64,000 bases of DNA from NCBI RefSeq assembly GCF_949628215.1, contig NC_134280.1:54214621-54278620 (forward strand), written 5' to 3'. The translations under genes and the position numbers were made by a program. The stretch's first letter is position 1, and each line of letters opens with the position of its first letter. Shown in pieces: positions 9,801-21,800 of the stretch. Below the pieces are notes generated by a model. It saw only the letters and a program-made list of their open reading frames with translations, searched no databases and had not been told where the DNA came from. The DNA comes from Phalacrocorax aristotelis. Taxonomy: Eukaryota; Chordata; Aves; Suliformes; Phalacrocoracidae.

Positions 9801-12800
9801 CTCTTATTTATTGCACCACTTGTTCATGCCCATTGTGCCAAGAGTGTTTGGGTTGGTTTTTTTTTTTTTAATTCTGAACATTTTTCTTCTGGCACTTGAT
9901 TACCCAGGAGAATAATGCAAGAAACTTGAGCTAATTAGCTTATGTACAGGCCACTCGCTCAGACATCAGCAATTACATCAGCTAAACTGCATCAGCTACT
10001 TATGGACATAGAGGACATGCATCAAATTTAAACAGGGAATTTCACCTAAAATTTGCAGAATCATAGGGCTAAAACGGATGAGGAAAGCAGGTCTGAAGTA
10101 ATATTACTTTCATGACCTTCATACACAGCCCACTGCTTCTACCCATCCAATTAATCTGGTGTCCTAGAGGATGCGGGCATAAGATAAATGGCATGGATAC
10201 TTTGGACTTGGCGATTTAGTCCTTTCAAACCAGATCTTTTTCACATTAAGTTACTGCTGAAAGAGACACTGAATTAATATTAATCTTCAATGTTTAACCA
10301 GGTTAGTTAGGACACATTCCTAGGTGATTCAAAGAGCAAATCCAGCCTTCACCACCTTACTTTTACAAATCACTTCTTGGGAAGCTTCCCATCTGCTAAA
10401 GTAGCACAGGCAGCCCATCAAGATCCCATCTGACTCCCAAACGGACTTCACTGCCAACACTGGAATCAATGCAGGCAGTAGGCACTTATCACTAGCAGAG
10501 AAGGAAAAAAGCCTTTCAATAATTCACATGTCCTACCATGAAATAGTCCAGCTAGGAGTCCTAATGCTAAACCTCACCTTTGTTCATTTCCTAATCTATG
10601 TTATCAAATGAGAAAAAGCAAGGATATCAAACTTATGCATGGAAATTCAACACAGAGCTAACCGGAGCTAAGCAAGCAAGTGGTCTGAACTGCCTCCTCC
10701 ACAACTGGACAGAATGCTTGAAAGGTTCTGAAAATGAATTTGCTGCTAGCAGGCCCTTCTGCCACTGTTGCTTAGACAGACTAAGCACCTTGGAGCACAT
10801 GTAGTCCCCCCCCACAGCAGCTTTTTAGTTCATAATTCAAGACAGCATTCTACATTACCTTGTCAGCTATTTATCTTTTCAAGCTTAGCGTCAGTAATGT
10901 GAAATAAAGGCAGCTAAAGGAATAGGGCATGCAAGCACATAGAAAAATACACTAGAAAAAACAAGCTACATTATCTGTTTTTGTAGCATCTTCTGAACCT
11001 ACTTCCAATCACCTGCTCAGCCTTCCAAAGCCACAACTTATATATAGCACAAGTGCTTTGTGTAAGAGATGATCATAACCGGAGGGAAGGAGGGAAGGAG
11101 GGAAGGAGGGAAGGAGGGAAGGAGGGAAGGAGGGAAGGAGGGAAGGAGGGAAGGAGGGAAGGAGGGAAGGAGGGAAGGAGGGAAGGAGGGAAGGAGGGAA
11201 GGAGGGAAGGAGGGAAGGAGGGAAGGAGGGAAGGAGGGAAGGAGGGAAGGAGGGAAGGAGGGAAGGAGGGAAGGAGGGAAGGAGGGAAGGAGGTTTAACA
11301 AAGCAGAAAGTGTTGACATTTATGTAGCAAATGAGTATGACATAAAAGGAGAAGGTAATATGGAAGTAACTGAAGAGGAGAAATTGAATTTGAATGGAAA
11401 GCAAACCAAAGAACAAATTTTTTTGTTGTTGTACATGAAAAGGAAGCTATTCTAAATATAAGAAAAGCGGGGGGAACTGAAAGGCAAAGAGTGACAGGGA
11501 GAAACAGGACCAGAAAAATGGAATGAACAGAAGAAGAAATGGAAAACAGGATCAGGGGTATGAGTCTTAAATGACAAAACAGAATTTCAAGTTGACTTGA
11601 AAACTGAAGCCAGTGGCTGACAACTGTTAATTGTAAAAAGGGAAGAGAGCTGTGTAACAGCTTATATGTTGTCCTGCTGCAGTCTGTTGTGACAGATTTC
11701 TACTACTGCAGCTGAATAAACAGTGCACGTGTGTTGAGGCAGGGTGGCTGGCTTCTCAAAGCTTACCAGATTGGAATTAAAAAAAAAAACAACACACCAA
11801 CACCCCCCCCAAACACACAAAAAAAAACCACAACAAAAAAAACACACCCCAACCCCAAACTAAAAAAAAAAAACCCAAAAAACACAAAATGCAGCTCAAG
11901 TTTGAGTTTAACGAAGGTAAAGAATGGCATTATCTATGCAGAGAGGGAACAAGTTGGAAAGACTAGAGCTTCTCCTAAATAACCAGAGAGGTGGCGGCGG
12001 GGGCGGAAGATACAAGTTTAAAATACAGGGGGGAAAAAAACTGCATGGAGCCTGTTGCAGGCATTGTCCTTTATGAGCCATGGGGTGTAAGGTAAGATGA
12101 CTGTATATAATAGAAGGAATTTTTCTTCTTTTAAATGAAGAGACAGATGAGCAGGAGAGTAATACCTGTGCAGAATCATGAGCTCAAGAAAAGGCCTTTA
12201 AGAGTGACTGACTGCCTTTGTCAGGCAGCATAAATAAGAATTATGTTGGAAAAGACATACTAAGGAAGCTGATGACTTACAAAAGTTCTTAAGAAGAGCA
12301 GAGGAGATATTTAATAAATAATAGAAACACTAAAGAGACACAACATCAAATCAGAAACCAGGAAAAAGAAGTCTGACAAGTGTCACTATCTTTTATCTTG
12401 TATAGATAATATAGTTTGACTGCTACAATAGCAAAGCAGAAGTTAAGCCAGGAAGGCAGAGAGGTCATTCTGAAAGATCTAATTTAATTATATGATTTAA
12501 AATGCATTCATCTCTACACACTTTTTTTTTTGTTACTAATAAAACCTAAACTCTGAAGTCACCACTCCCCTATTTCTTTTCCCCACACAAGGAAATAACA
12601 AAAACCAAAACAGAACAGAAAACCCTAGAAAACAAACCACATTGCATGGCTACAAATGGGACTCTTGGAAGTTAGGTATGAATGGAATTCCACCTTACCT
12701 AGAAATGTATGAATGATAAACAGACTTAAATTTACACCTAAATGGGAAAAAATTGAAAGGAACTGTCAGCATGAATGAAAAGTGAAACGTACAAAATAAC

Positions 12801-15800
12801 ACAGAAGGCAACAACTATAACCTTCCAAGATACTGTAAGCTTTTTTCCTACAGAATACCAAATCCTTTAAAAGGATATTTGATACTTAGCACAAATATAC
12901 TTCAACTCAGAACTAACATTTTGTTTCTCAGCTGTCCCACTTTTTCCCCATTACAGGTACACCACTGCAGTTTGATCCTGCAGAATGCTCATTTCTGCCA
13001 CTCTAATCCTGTTTGATCGATCTTTCCACAAGACAGACATTCTTTAGTATACAGTGTTTCTCATAAAAGAAAAACAAGCTCAATTCTTGATACAGTGACA
13101 AAAAGCATTTACTAGTGATATGACGATGTATCTGAAATTCTGCTCAGAAGAGTGACTTGTTAAGCTGCTGTTAAGACTTTCATCCAGAGATCAAGCAGTT
13201 TTGCATGCCTTTGACTTTTTCATCTGTACCTTCATAAAAAAATTAAAAGCTGACGTTTTAAGAACTAAACGAACACAAGCCTGTCATCAATGCCCTAGCT
13301 TCACTAAATATAAGTGTCAACTTTACAGTGACTGAAGGACTGAAAAATACCTATCAGAAGGAGCTGAATTTTAAAACCCCAGGTCTCGTAAAGTTTGAAA
13401 TTCAAAGTTGGGGACTAACTTTTTTTTATTTCTAGCTAAGTACAGACACGTGGAGTCTAACATGCAGCCATCAGGACAACCAGAAAGAACAATTCTAAAA
13501 GAAAGAAAATAAACAAGCAAACTAGTTGAGATTTGTCAGACTAATTCTAAGTTGAAATCCAGCCACAGAATATTTGAAATAAGACCTTTCTAAAAGAAGA
13601 ATATATATTATTATACAGAGACACCATTAAGAAGTAAAGGCACACAGTTCAGAAATTAACTTTTTCTTGGTGCAGGTTGGAAGACAAAACCTGCGTTTTC
13701 TCGATTTAAGGAAACATTGACTTTTCTTTTAAGAGCAATTTGAGTGCTGAAGAAGATGAAAACATTGCAGTCACAAACTAGGGTGGTTTTTGTTTTTTAG
13801 TAATTTATTTATCTTTTCACGAACTATTACAACCTTAGTTACATTGCTCATGATTATAGTCTGCATTATGACTATGCACACAAAAATCCGTACCTTAGGG
13901 TCACTCTCTGCATCTTCCTCTTCTTCTCCCTCCTCTTCCCCTTCCAACTCCTATGACAAAATAGAGATAAACTAACAGAAATTAAAACAGGTTAAAAGTG
14001 CAACTTTTTGTAATGGAGAATAAACAAAATAGCAAATTATATTATAACTGTATTCCACAGTGTTTCAGATGTCAACATTAAAACTACTTGGGCTGACTTA
14101 AAAGAATTCAGCATCTTCAAAATCTTAAAGCAAAATCTTTAAAAGAAGATTGAAAACAGATTTAAAAGATTCAGCATGGCTTAAGGCAACCTTTCTACAT
14201 AAGCTGCTGCAGTCTCTCAACAATTTTTTAACTTGTACCTGAGCTATTATTTGGAATTTTACAGTTCTGGTAATAAGTAAATACATCTAATTTTTTTTTG
14301 TTTTGGCCTCCTTCCAAAGAGTCTCTATCTATTTGGATTACTATGGGCAGGCTATGTATTCCTGCACAGGATTTTGCAGTATTTTCACACTCTGTTGTAC
14401 ACATGCCTACATCCAAGTAGTAACATCTGGCACTAGAGGCACATTAAAAATACACATACACTTCTATCAAGACCCAGCTTAAAAATAAAAATAAGAAAAC
14501 GTTTAGTCAATCAACAGCCTAAGCCCAGAGGTCTGCATTGCAGCTTGCAAGGAGAAAAAAAAAGAGACTGCATGCTGAAGGTTGCCAGCTCATGTCAGAC
14601 CTCCAGCTTGATAACTTCTGATATACTCTACTATGGTGAGCTTGTTGACAGTCAGGTATGTACCTTTAACCAATCAGCAAGAACACCACAGTAAAAGCAG
14701 TAAAATAAAAATATCATTATCTGTAAAGGATATTATTTCATTTAAGTATGGTACCATTTAGTGGTTTTGTGCAAAGCCTTTTACACTATGTTTGTACTCA
14801 CACAACACTACTGTAAACGGACCAGAGGTCTTGGTATACTAGAGATTCCAGCCTAAATTAAGTCTTTATCCTGAGCAGTTGCTCACTCTTCTTTTTTACT
14901 TTACATTTAGCAATGCCGAGTCTTCACGCTTATGACAACTGAAAGCTAACAGCTGAATTCCACTACTGCCTAAGCAACAGATATTTAAAAATAAGACTGA
15001 AGGTTCATATCATGCAACAGTCAAGAAAAAAGCTCATCTTTAATTTTTGACTCACGTCAGAAAGCAGCTTTTAAAATACTAGGGGGAAAAAAAAAAAAAA
15101 AAGGTTAAATGTTCTTGCACAAAGTACTTCTGTGAAGAGGAAAAACAGCCATAGATTTTGCAAGTAAGGAATGCTGAACTCTTTTGGAAAGAAGTATCAT
15201 ACACAAGAGCATTTATGAACAACTATTTTTCTGCTCCATATAGGACTATTTCTGGAACTGGAACATAGTAGGTAATTAGTTATCCATAAAAGATACAGTA
15301 TGCATCTCACCTCCTCTTCACCTTCTTCTCCTTCTTCGAACTGAAAAACAAACCCAAGGTTTTATTAGCTCTGCTAATATTTGCATAAAATCTTCTGCAG
15401 TAATAGGTCTAGCACTTTCAGACACAGTAACTGGAACTAAGCCCCTTAAAGACGCAAAGATTAACAACTCATAGCAAATAGTTGTTTCTCCTATTGTAGT
15501 TGCCTTTCCTACTCCCCAGCAATAGGAATCTCTTCCAGTTTTTTCTTATTCTTATAATTAATACTACACACTAGTCTAATCAGAAAAGAAAGAGAATGCT
15601 TCTATCTACATGGTGACTAATAAACAAAATGGTGATAGCATACATACATTATCATCATCCTCTATAGCTTCCCCAGTGAAATAAAGCACAGCACGAGGGA
15701 CTATCCTTTCACGGAAGAAGTGTCCAATTTCAAAATCTGCTGCTAAAGTAAACTCTGAATCTTCATCCTGTAAAGCAAGACGGTTTGATTTTTCTACTAA

Positions 15801-18800
15801 AAATGTGATGTGCTACAGAGGAACAAACAAAAGTATTTCAAAGTTACAGGTTTGAGAAACATCACACTGTCATCAACATCAACCTTCAGGTCATATGTAC
15901 TTTCAGTATACTTAGCTTTGTAAGAATAAAAGAAATATTGCAAGTGTAAATTCAGATTTGCAGAACTGAGGTTTATTTTAAAAGTTTCCTACTTTATACA
16001 TACAGGCTACTCGCCTGCTGCAACACCTTCTACGAAAAAGGCTCATACAGACTCTGCTGGTTCTGACACCTGATGTTATGGAACTGTTCAGACTGCTTCA
16101 GATTGATTTTTAAACAAAAATCAAGATACCAGCCACACATTAGCACTAACTGCCTAGGGAAAATAATGACCTCTTCTCAACAGTGACCATTATAGATGTA
16201 TTTGATCAGCAAGATGTATAGCAGCAAACTGTCAAAGGATTCCTTGGAGGAGTCAATACTACCTCATTTTATCAAGATGAAACGCAACTTTGTCAAAAGC
16301 AAAAACAACAATAAAAACACACAGAACTTCGTAAAAGAACCCAAACAGGCGCTACAGAGATGTTCAGCACAAAAAGATATGGCAAAGCAATTGCACCATT
16401 TCAGAAACAAACTTACCAATGACTCTCCATCACCAGATACTGCAAAAAGACAAGACAGTAAATTTAAGAAAGTTTGTATAGTCTAGACCACCTCAATATT
16501 CAAGAAGACAAAACACAGCAAAAATAAAGACCTTCTCATACCAGAAAAAAGACTGGGGTTTGTAAAGTCTTCACAAGCTATTAAACCTTTACAGGCAATT
16601 GAGATTTATCCTAAATTAAACCCAGAGAAATTCCACTTGCAAGAATTTTATGTGCTGTAATAACAGCATCAAAGCTACCATTTTCATGTAAAGATTTTTG
16701 CACAGGAAATAATTTTTCTAAAAAGATGGGATCCAAAGGTATGCAGATCACATTTCTCCCCTCAAAGAGCAACACATTTTGTTTCTATATTAATGCTGTA
16801 ATTACAAGAACTTTATTTTGCTAGAGCACTACAAACCCTCGCCTCTCTCCGAACACAGATGCTACCAAGCAGGTTAATGTTTTGTCATGAATTTGCAAAG
16901 CATTGTTGGGAAAAGACCTGCCTGTTACTATAACCAGCAAGGAACAGGGTGGTTTTGGGTTTTTTGTTTTGTAAGCAACGAAAAAAACAACAGAAAACCC
17001 CCTAAAAAACAAATTTTCCTCCTCTACTTAGGTGCCATGGTACTCTGAAAGTGATAATTTGGCTCAGTCTCAAGTTGAAAATGCAACTATCAACTGCCAG
17101 CAGATGTCATAGTCTTATTTTTCTTATACTGCTACCTCCAGAGTATGTCCTTTAAGTATTTTAAAAATACTACAATACTTTGTGTGCATCATGAGACATA
17201 CAAGTCTCCATCCCTTTCTGAAAGCAGCAACTCCCTGTAACAAAAATATAAAGTTGTTGAAGTTAAAGGACATTTCTATACCAAACAAACTCTGACTTTG
17301 GAAATACTTATCACTTTTTCCTATCCCCATGCAACACAGGGATTTGCAGTGGTATTTAGAAGGGACAGGTAGTCCATAATAGCCCAATGCATGAATCAAG
17401 AACTAGTGTCCATTTTGTTCAGTACACCTCTGAAGTCCAAAGTAAACTGCTTCTTCCACTCGTGTTTGGGGGAAGGGGGAAAAAAAAAAAAAAAAAAAAG
17501 AGGTACAATGGGAGATGTATCAAGAAGAAGTAATTATTTTGGAATCCATGTAAATTGTTTTAAATATGTGAGTGCGCATCTTACATTAGATAACTAGGAA
17601 AATTAGGAAGGTATGTATGGAGCATTAGGGATCACTAATTGATCGCAGAACAAGCCACAGGAAGTTCCATCACTTAGCACAAATGTTTAAATGAAACCAA
17701 CATGCTAGGACATGACCAACACCAGAATAGATTTCTTTTACAAGTTAAAAACCTCAGATTGATGCATGGAGCCATCCTGTGGTAGCACAAGTCAACTTCT
17801 TTAGGGGGTTCTACATGAGGCTCTTTCTATACTAGGAATCCCGTTTACACAGCACACCTAGAGACCAAAATCTACAGAATACCATCCAAACGAAATGACC
17901 TGTTTGGATGGACTGCAGTTTGCTATCTTCCTCTAGTAAGAGCAAAGTACATAATGCAACAGCATAAACAGTTTGTAGGTTTAAGCTGTATAAATACAAA
18001 TACATATAAATAAAACACAAGACATTAAGAATCCTAAATTCTCAATTTCCAGGCTTACCCTTTATTGGGCTGAAGAAGTTAAAAAAAGAATCATTAGGTA
18101 CTTGTTTAGTAATTGTCCGAACTGTGCCTCGACCCTTGTGTTTCTGTTTTTTCTTGATTGTTTTAACTGTAACATTTTTTCCTTTCTTCCAGTCAATAGT
18201 ACATCTAGAGACAACACGTGGGAAACAGCATTTTAACATATGACATCAGTGAAAATACAGAACTGAGTATTAGAGCAACAAATATCAAGGCAAAGATGGC
18301 TTATCATTCTTCAGATAAAGCTAGCTTTACACACATTGTCAACTGAATCTGCTTGACAAGATGTCAAGTAGATGCACTGTAGTGCTAGAAACTGTGTGTA
18401 TGTTGGACATATTGGGTATTTCCCTAAATTAAAGGGCTAGTTTGTCTTCACAGAGTAACCACTACCCCCACCCCACCCATACTTTAATACCTCTTTACCC
18501 TGTGCTACCGAGGTTTTGTAACCAAGGATGTGATTAAGCTATTCCAGAAAAATCCCAACAGTTGAGAATCATTCTTCCAACAGTCAGACTAGTAGAAAAC
18601 AATACATTATGTTCTCTCACTACAGGCCAAGGCAGTGCCCAGTTACCCTAAAATTAAATGCACAAAGAGTGGCCAGGGAGAGGCACGTTTTAGCTCTCCA
18701 AAGAGCAGTGCTCAGACTGCCTTGGCAGTCAAGTTCAGCAGGAAGACCTTACTTTTCAGTTCCCTTCTGCTACTGTGCAAACAGACGCTTATCTCAATTA

Positions 18801-21800
18801 AAAGACTCTCTCCATCCACCTACAGTTTTACCCAAAACTGCACATGGCAAAGCCTGTGTGGTAAACACAGCCACTCTCTTCTAACTGAAATCATGGTGTC
18901 ACCGTAACCCTTAAGCGCCCCAAAATAACTTGTCCTATAGATAAATGGTCAAAGTCAACAGTTTTATAGTTAACCTGTATAAAAAGCCACAGAAATATTT
19001 TCCTGCTCTACTTATTCCAGTATTTAAAACCTTCATCAGGAAACATGAACTGAAATCAAAGTTTTGACATACCAGCAATTTTAGAAAGGGATTCCTCTGT
19101 AGGGCTTAAACAGAAAACATTTTGCTGTAATTAACTACAGTTTTCTTCAAAATGGACTAGCCTTTTACCTAGGCACAACTTTCACTAAACATGCAAGTAG
19201 ACGTTTTGACTCACTGTAGGTGAACACTCAATTCAAAAGCTAACATATACCACTAGAAGCCAAAAACTTTTGAGGTTGTCAGGGTGCCTTCAATAAAGCA
19301 AGTATTTGGCATTTCTTAAGCGTTTGTTTTTTAAACTAACACACACACCCCTCCTAGAAAAACCCAAAACACATCCTTCAAGGGGAAAAACCCCCAACCA
19401 AAACCCAAAAGAAAAAACACCATGGAAGCTAAGAAAAATAAGGTACAAAAACATTTCAGTTGTGTCAGCTCTGCTCTGACGTGGCACTGAACATTGGTTA
19501 TAGAGCAGAGATCGCTGATGGGAAGAGAAAGCATTACGTTAGATGGAATGATCTTTTACCCAATGAAAAACTGATGTGGTGTCCAACTCACTAGGCTTCC
19601 AGAACAGAGATGAGAATTTGCCATCCCACAGTCAGTTTCTGAACATATTTTACAAAAAAAAATAAATTGCTGCATTAGCCACAACTGCCAGAACTAAACT
19701 GCATGGCCAGTATGTTCCAGCCTCAAAACAGGCTTAAAGAGCAGATCACACATATGACCAATTCCTGTCAGATTCAAAACAACTGCTGGAATAAAAATTG
19801 CTGAGGAGATGAGCAAGAGTCCAAGAGAGTCTAAAGCTACTTATCAGACTGAGGATGGGGGTCTATGAAATGTAATGACTAGAAGGAATTTACCCAGTTA
19901 TCTGGAAATACAAGGCCTGTTACCTCATTAGCAATCTATTAAATTTGAAAGGTGTAAGCTACCTTGAAAGCGTGTAAAATGCACACTATGTTAAAATGTA
20001 TCTACATATCTGTTACTTCTGCATGCTGAAGCTAAGATCATCACCATCATCATCCCTACAAACATTCCCAGTTTTTAAGTTAGCAAAAACTTTATTTGAT
20101 ATTAATCATTATCACAGTAAGAAAAAGCAGCATCTGGAAAATGCAGACTATTACTTCAGAAAGGTTTTCAAATGTTAAGTTTTCCTTACCCCTCACAATC
20201 AACTATTTCAGGTCCTTCAAATGAAAAGGGATCTGTCTTGTCTGGCTCCGACTTCATCTTGTATGTTTTTGTCAGGACTGAATTAGAAAAGTAGTCATTG
20301 GGCCCGAAGTGGAACTCTAATGAGAAAGACTGGAAGAAATTTCCATTATAATTTTGTTACCACTAAATTTTACCATGGTAATTCTGCTGATGCAGTTATT
20401 TCAATTCATTCATTCAATTCAATTCAATTCAATTCAATTCCTCTGAACACAGGAAAAGAATTTGATGGCAGACATCTTTCAAACTACAGCAGAAGCAGGA
20501 AATGAAGAATGTCAACCAATTCTGAACACACAGGATGATAGAACAACCTTGGGTAGTATTAATATTCAACTTAAAATAATGTAATTACTACATTTCATTC
20601 ACCTTTACATATAAAACTGCTGTCTTAAAAGCAACCTTAGAAATAAGTACTTAGAGAAAAGTTTTGGTTTTGTTTTCTATGGAAGCCTAGACATCATCCT
20701 TTGACTAGGGATGATGAAATCGTTATTCTGAAGTAATTCTGATGTCAGAATAACACTATCAGGAGGTTCTGTTACTCACCCAACTCTGATCATTCAATGT
20801 GATAAACTTAGGAGACTGAAACAGACTTTCTACTTAGAAAGAAAAATCTAGGTTGCAGGTCTGTATTTAAACAGTGCACTCCACCATGAACCAGAGGGGT
20901 TTTTCCATTTGATAATAGAAAATCCTGCAGAACACTACTGACTTCATAAACTGAAACCTGAAATTACACGTCTTAACAGGTTACAGCCTGAAGCAGGTGT
21001 TTCTGCTTATGTTTGAGCCTCCTGTGGCACCTGAAAATTAATTGCAGAACTTCAGCTTCTTACACAGAGAGAAAAAGGCTCCAGTTACAGAAAACTCCAG
21101 CATATACAGTGCATCGATTTTCAAAACTGTAAAGCTTTCAAAACCTGCTTCCACAGTGCTACATATTCCCACTTTGCACTCAGGATCAACTATGAGCTAC
21201 GTAAAAGTAAAAAAAAAAGCTGCCTCAGAACAGGGGAAACTAATAAAGGTTAAATAAAGCAGCATTGCTTTAGTTACTTGAAGTTGGAAAAAGTCTGCAG
21301 GTCAGTTCAACAACACAGAAGGGTTCAAAGTCAAAACCCCCAACATCACCATACCTACAGCACAGCATGCGTAACAGTTACCTTAAATATTTTATTTACT
21401 CCACCAGAAATATGCCATAAAAACTAGACCTAGTGTGAATACAAAATAGATTAGATAACTGCCAAAAACACTAGACTTGAACATACTTCCCCAGGCACTC
21501 TTCAGACTCAGGCCAGAAAATGGTCTGTAATCACCCAAGTCTGCCTTGCCATCCTCTCAATCACATGCTCACAGTTTAAGGAAAGGAAGCCACTGGGAAC
21601 CATACGTGCACTGGAATATCTGTGTTGGCTTCACAACGTCTACTTCAGCTTTACTGCTATTTTAAAGCAATATGAGAAGCTAGTAAGGTTTGGAGGGTGT
21701 CTTCAGCTAGGGCAAATCTCTCTAGCAAACACGCTCAGGGGAAGAGTTACAAACTTAGCTTATCCACTACCAGCGACTAACACTCATACCCAAATAAATG

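Larger units (their letters stand above)
6813..13893 (-). other. NAP1L4: Last NAP1L4 intron (7.1 kb)
   Basis: This is the largest NAP1L4 intron. It contains the GGAGGGAA tandem array (11081-11293) and an A/C-only tract (11779-11889). Otherwise it is AT-rich unique-looking sequence with short homopolymers and no coding signal. Confidence 0.8.

Noticed and set aside
10040-10100. CR1-like fragment suggested by CAGAATCATAGGGCT
   Set aside because: Only a few bases resemble avian CR1 3' repeats; too short to support.
11009-11455. Long frames reading repeated LLPSFPPS or GGKEGRRE units
   Set aside because: They are translations of the 8-bp tandem array, not genes.
17480-17500. Poly(A) runs (15090, 17480, 24036, 32106) as SINE or retrocopy tails
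   Set aside because: No body sequence or target-site duplication could be recognised next to them.
18042-18239. Separate small basic protein on the minus strand
   Set aside because: It is the NAP1L4 KKKQKHKGRG exon with intron read-through at both ends.
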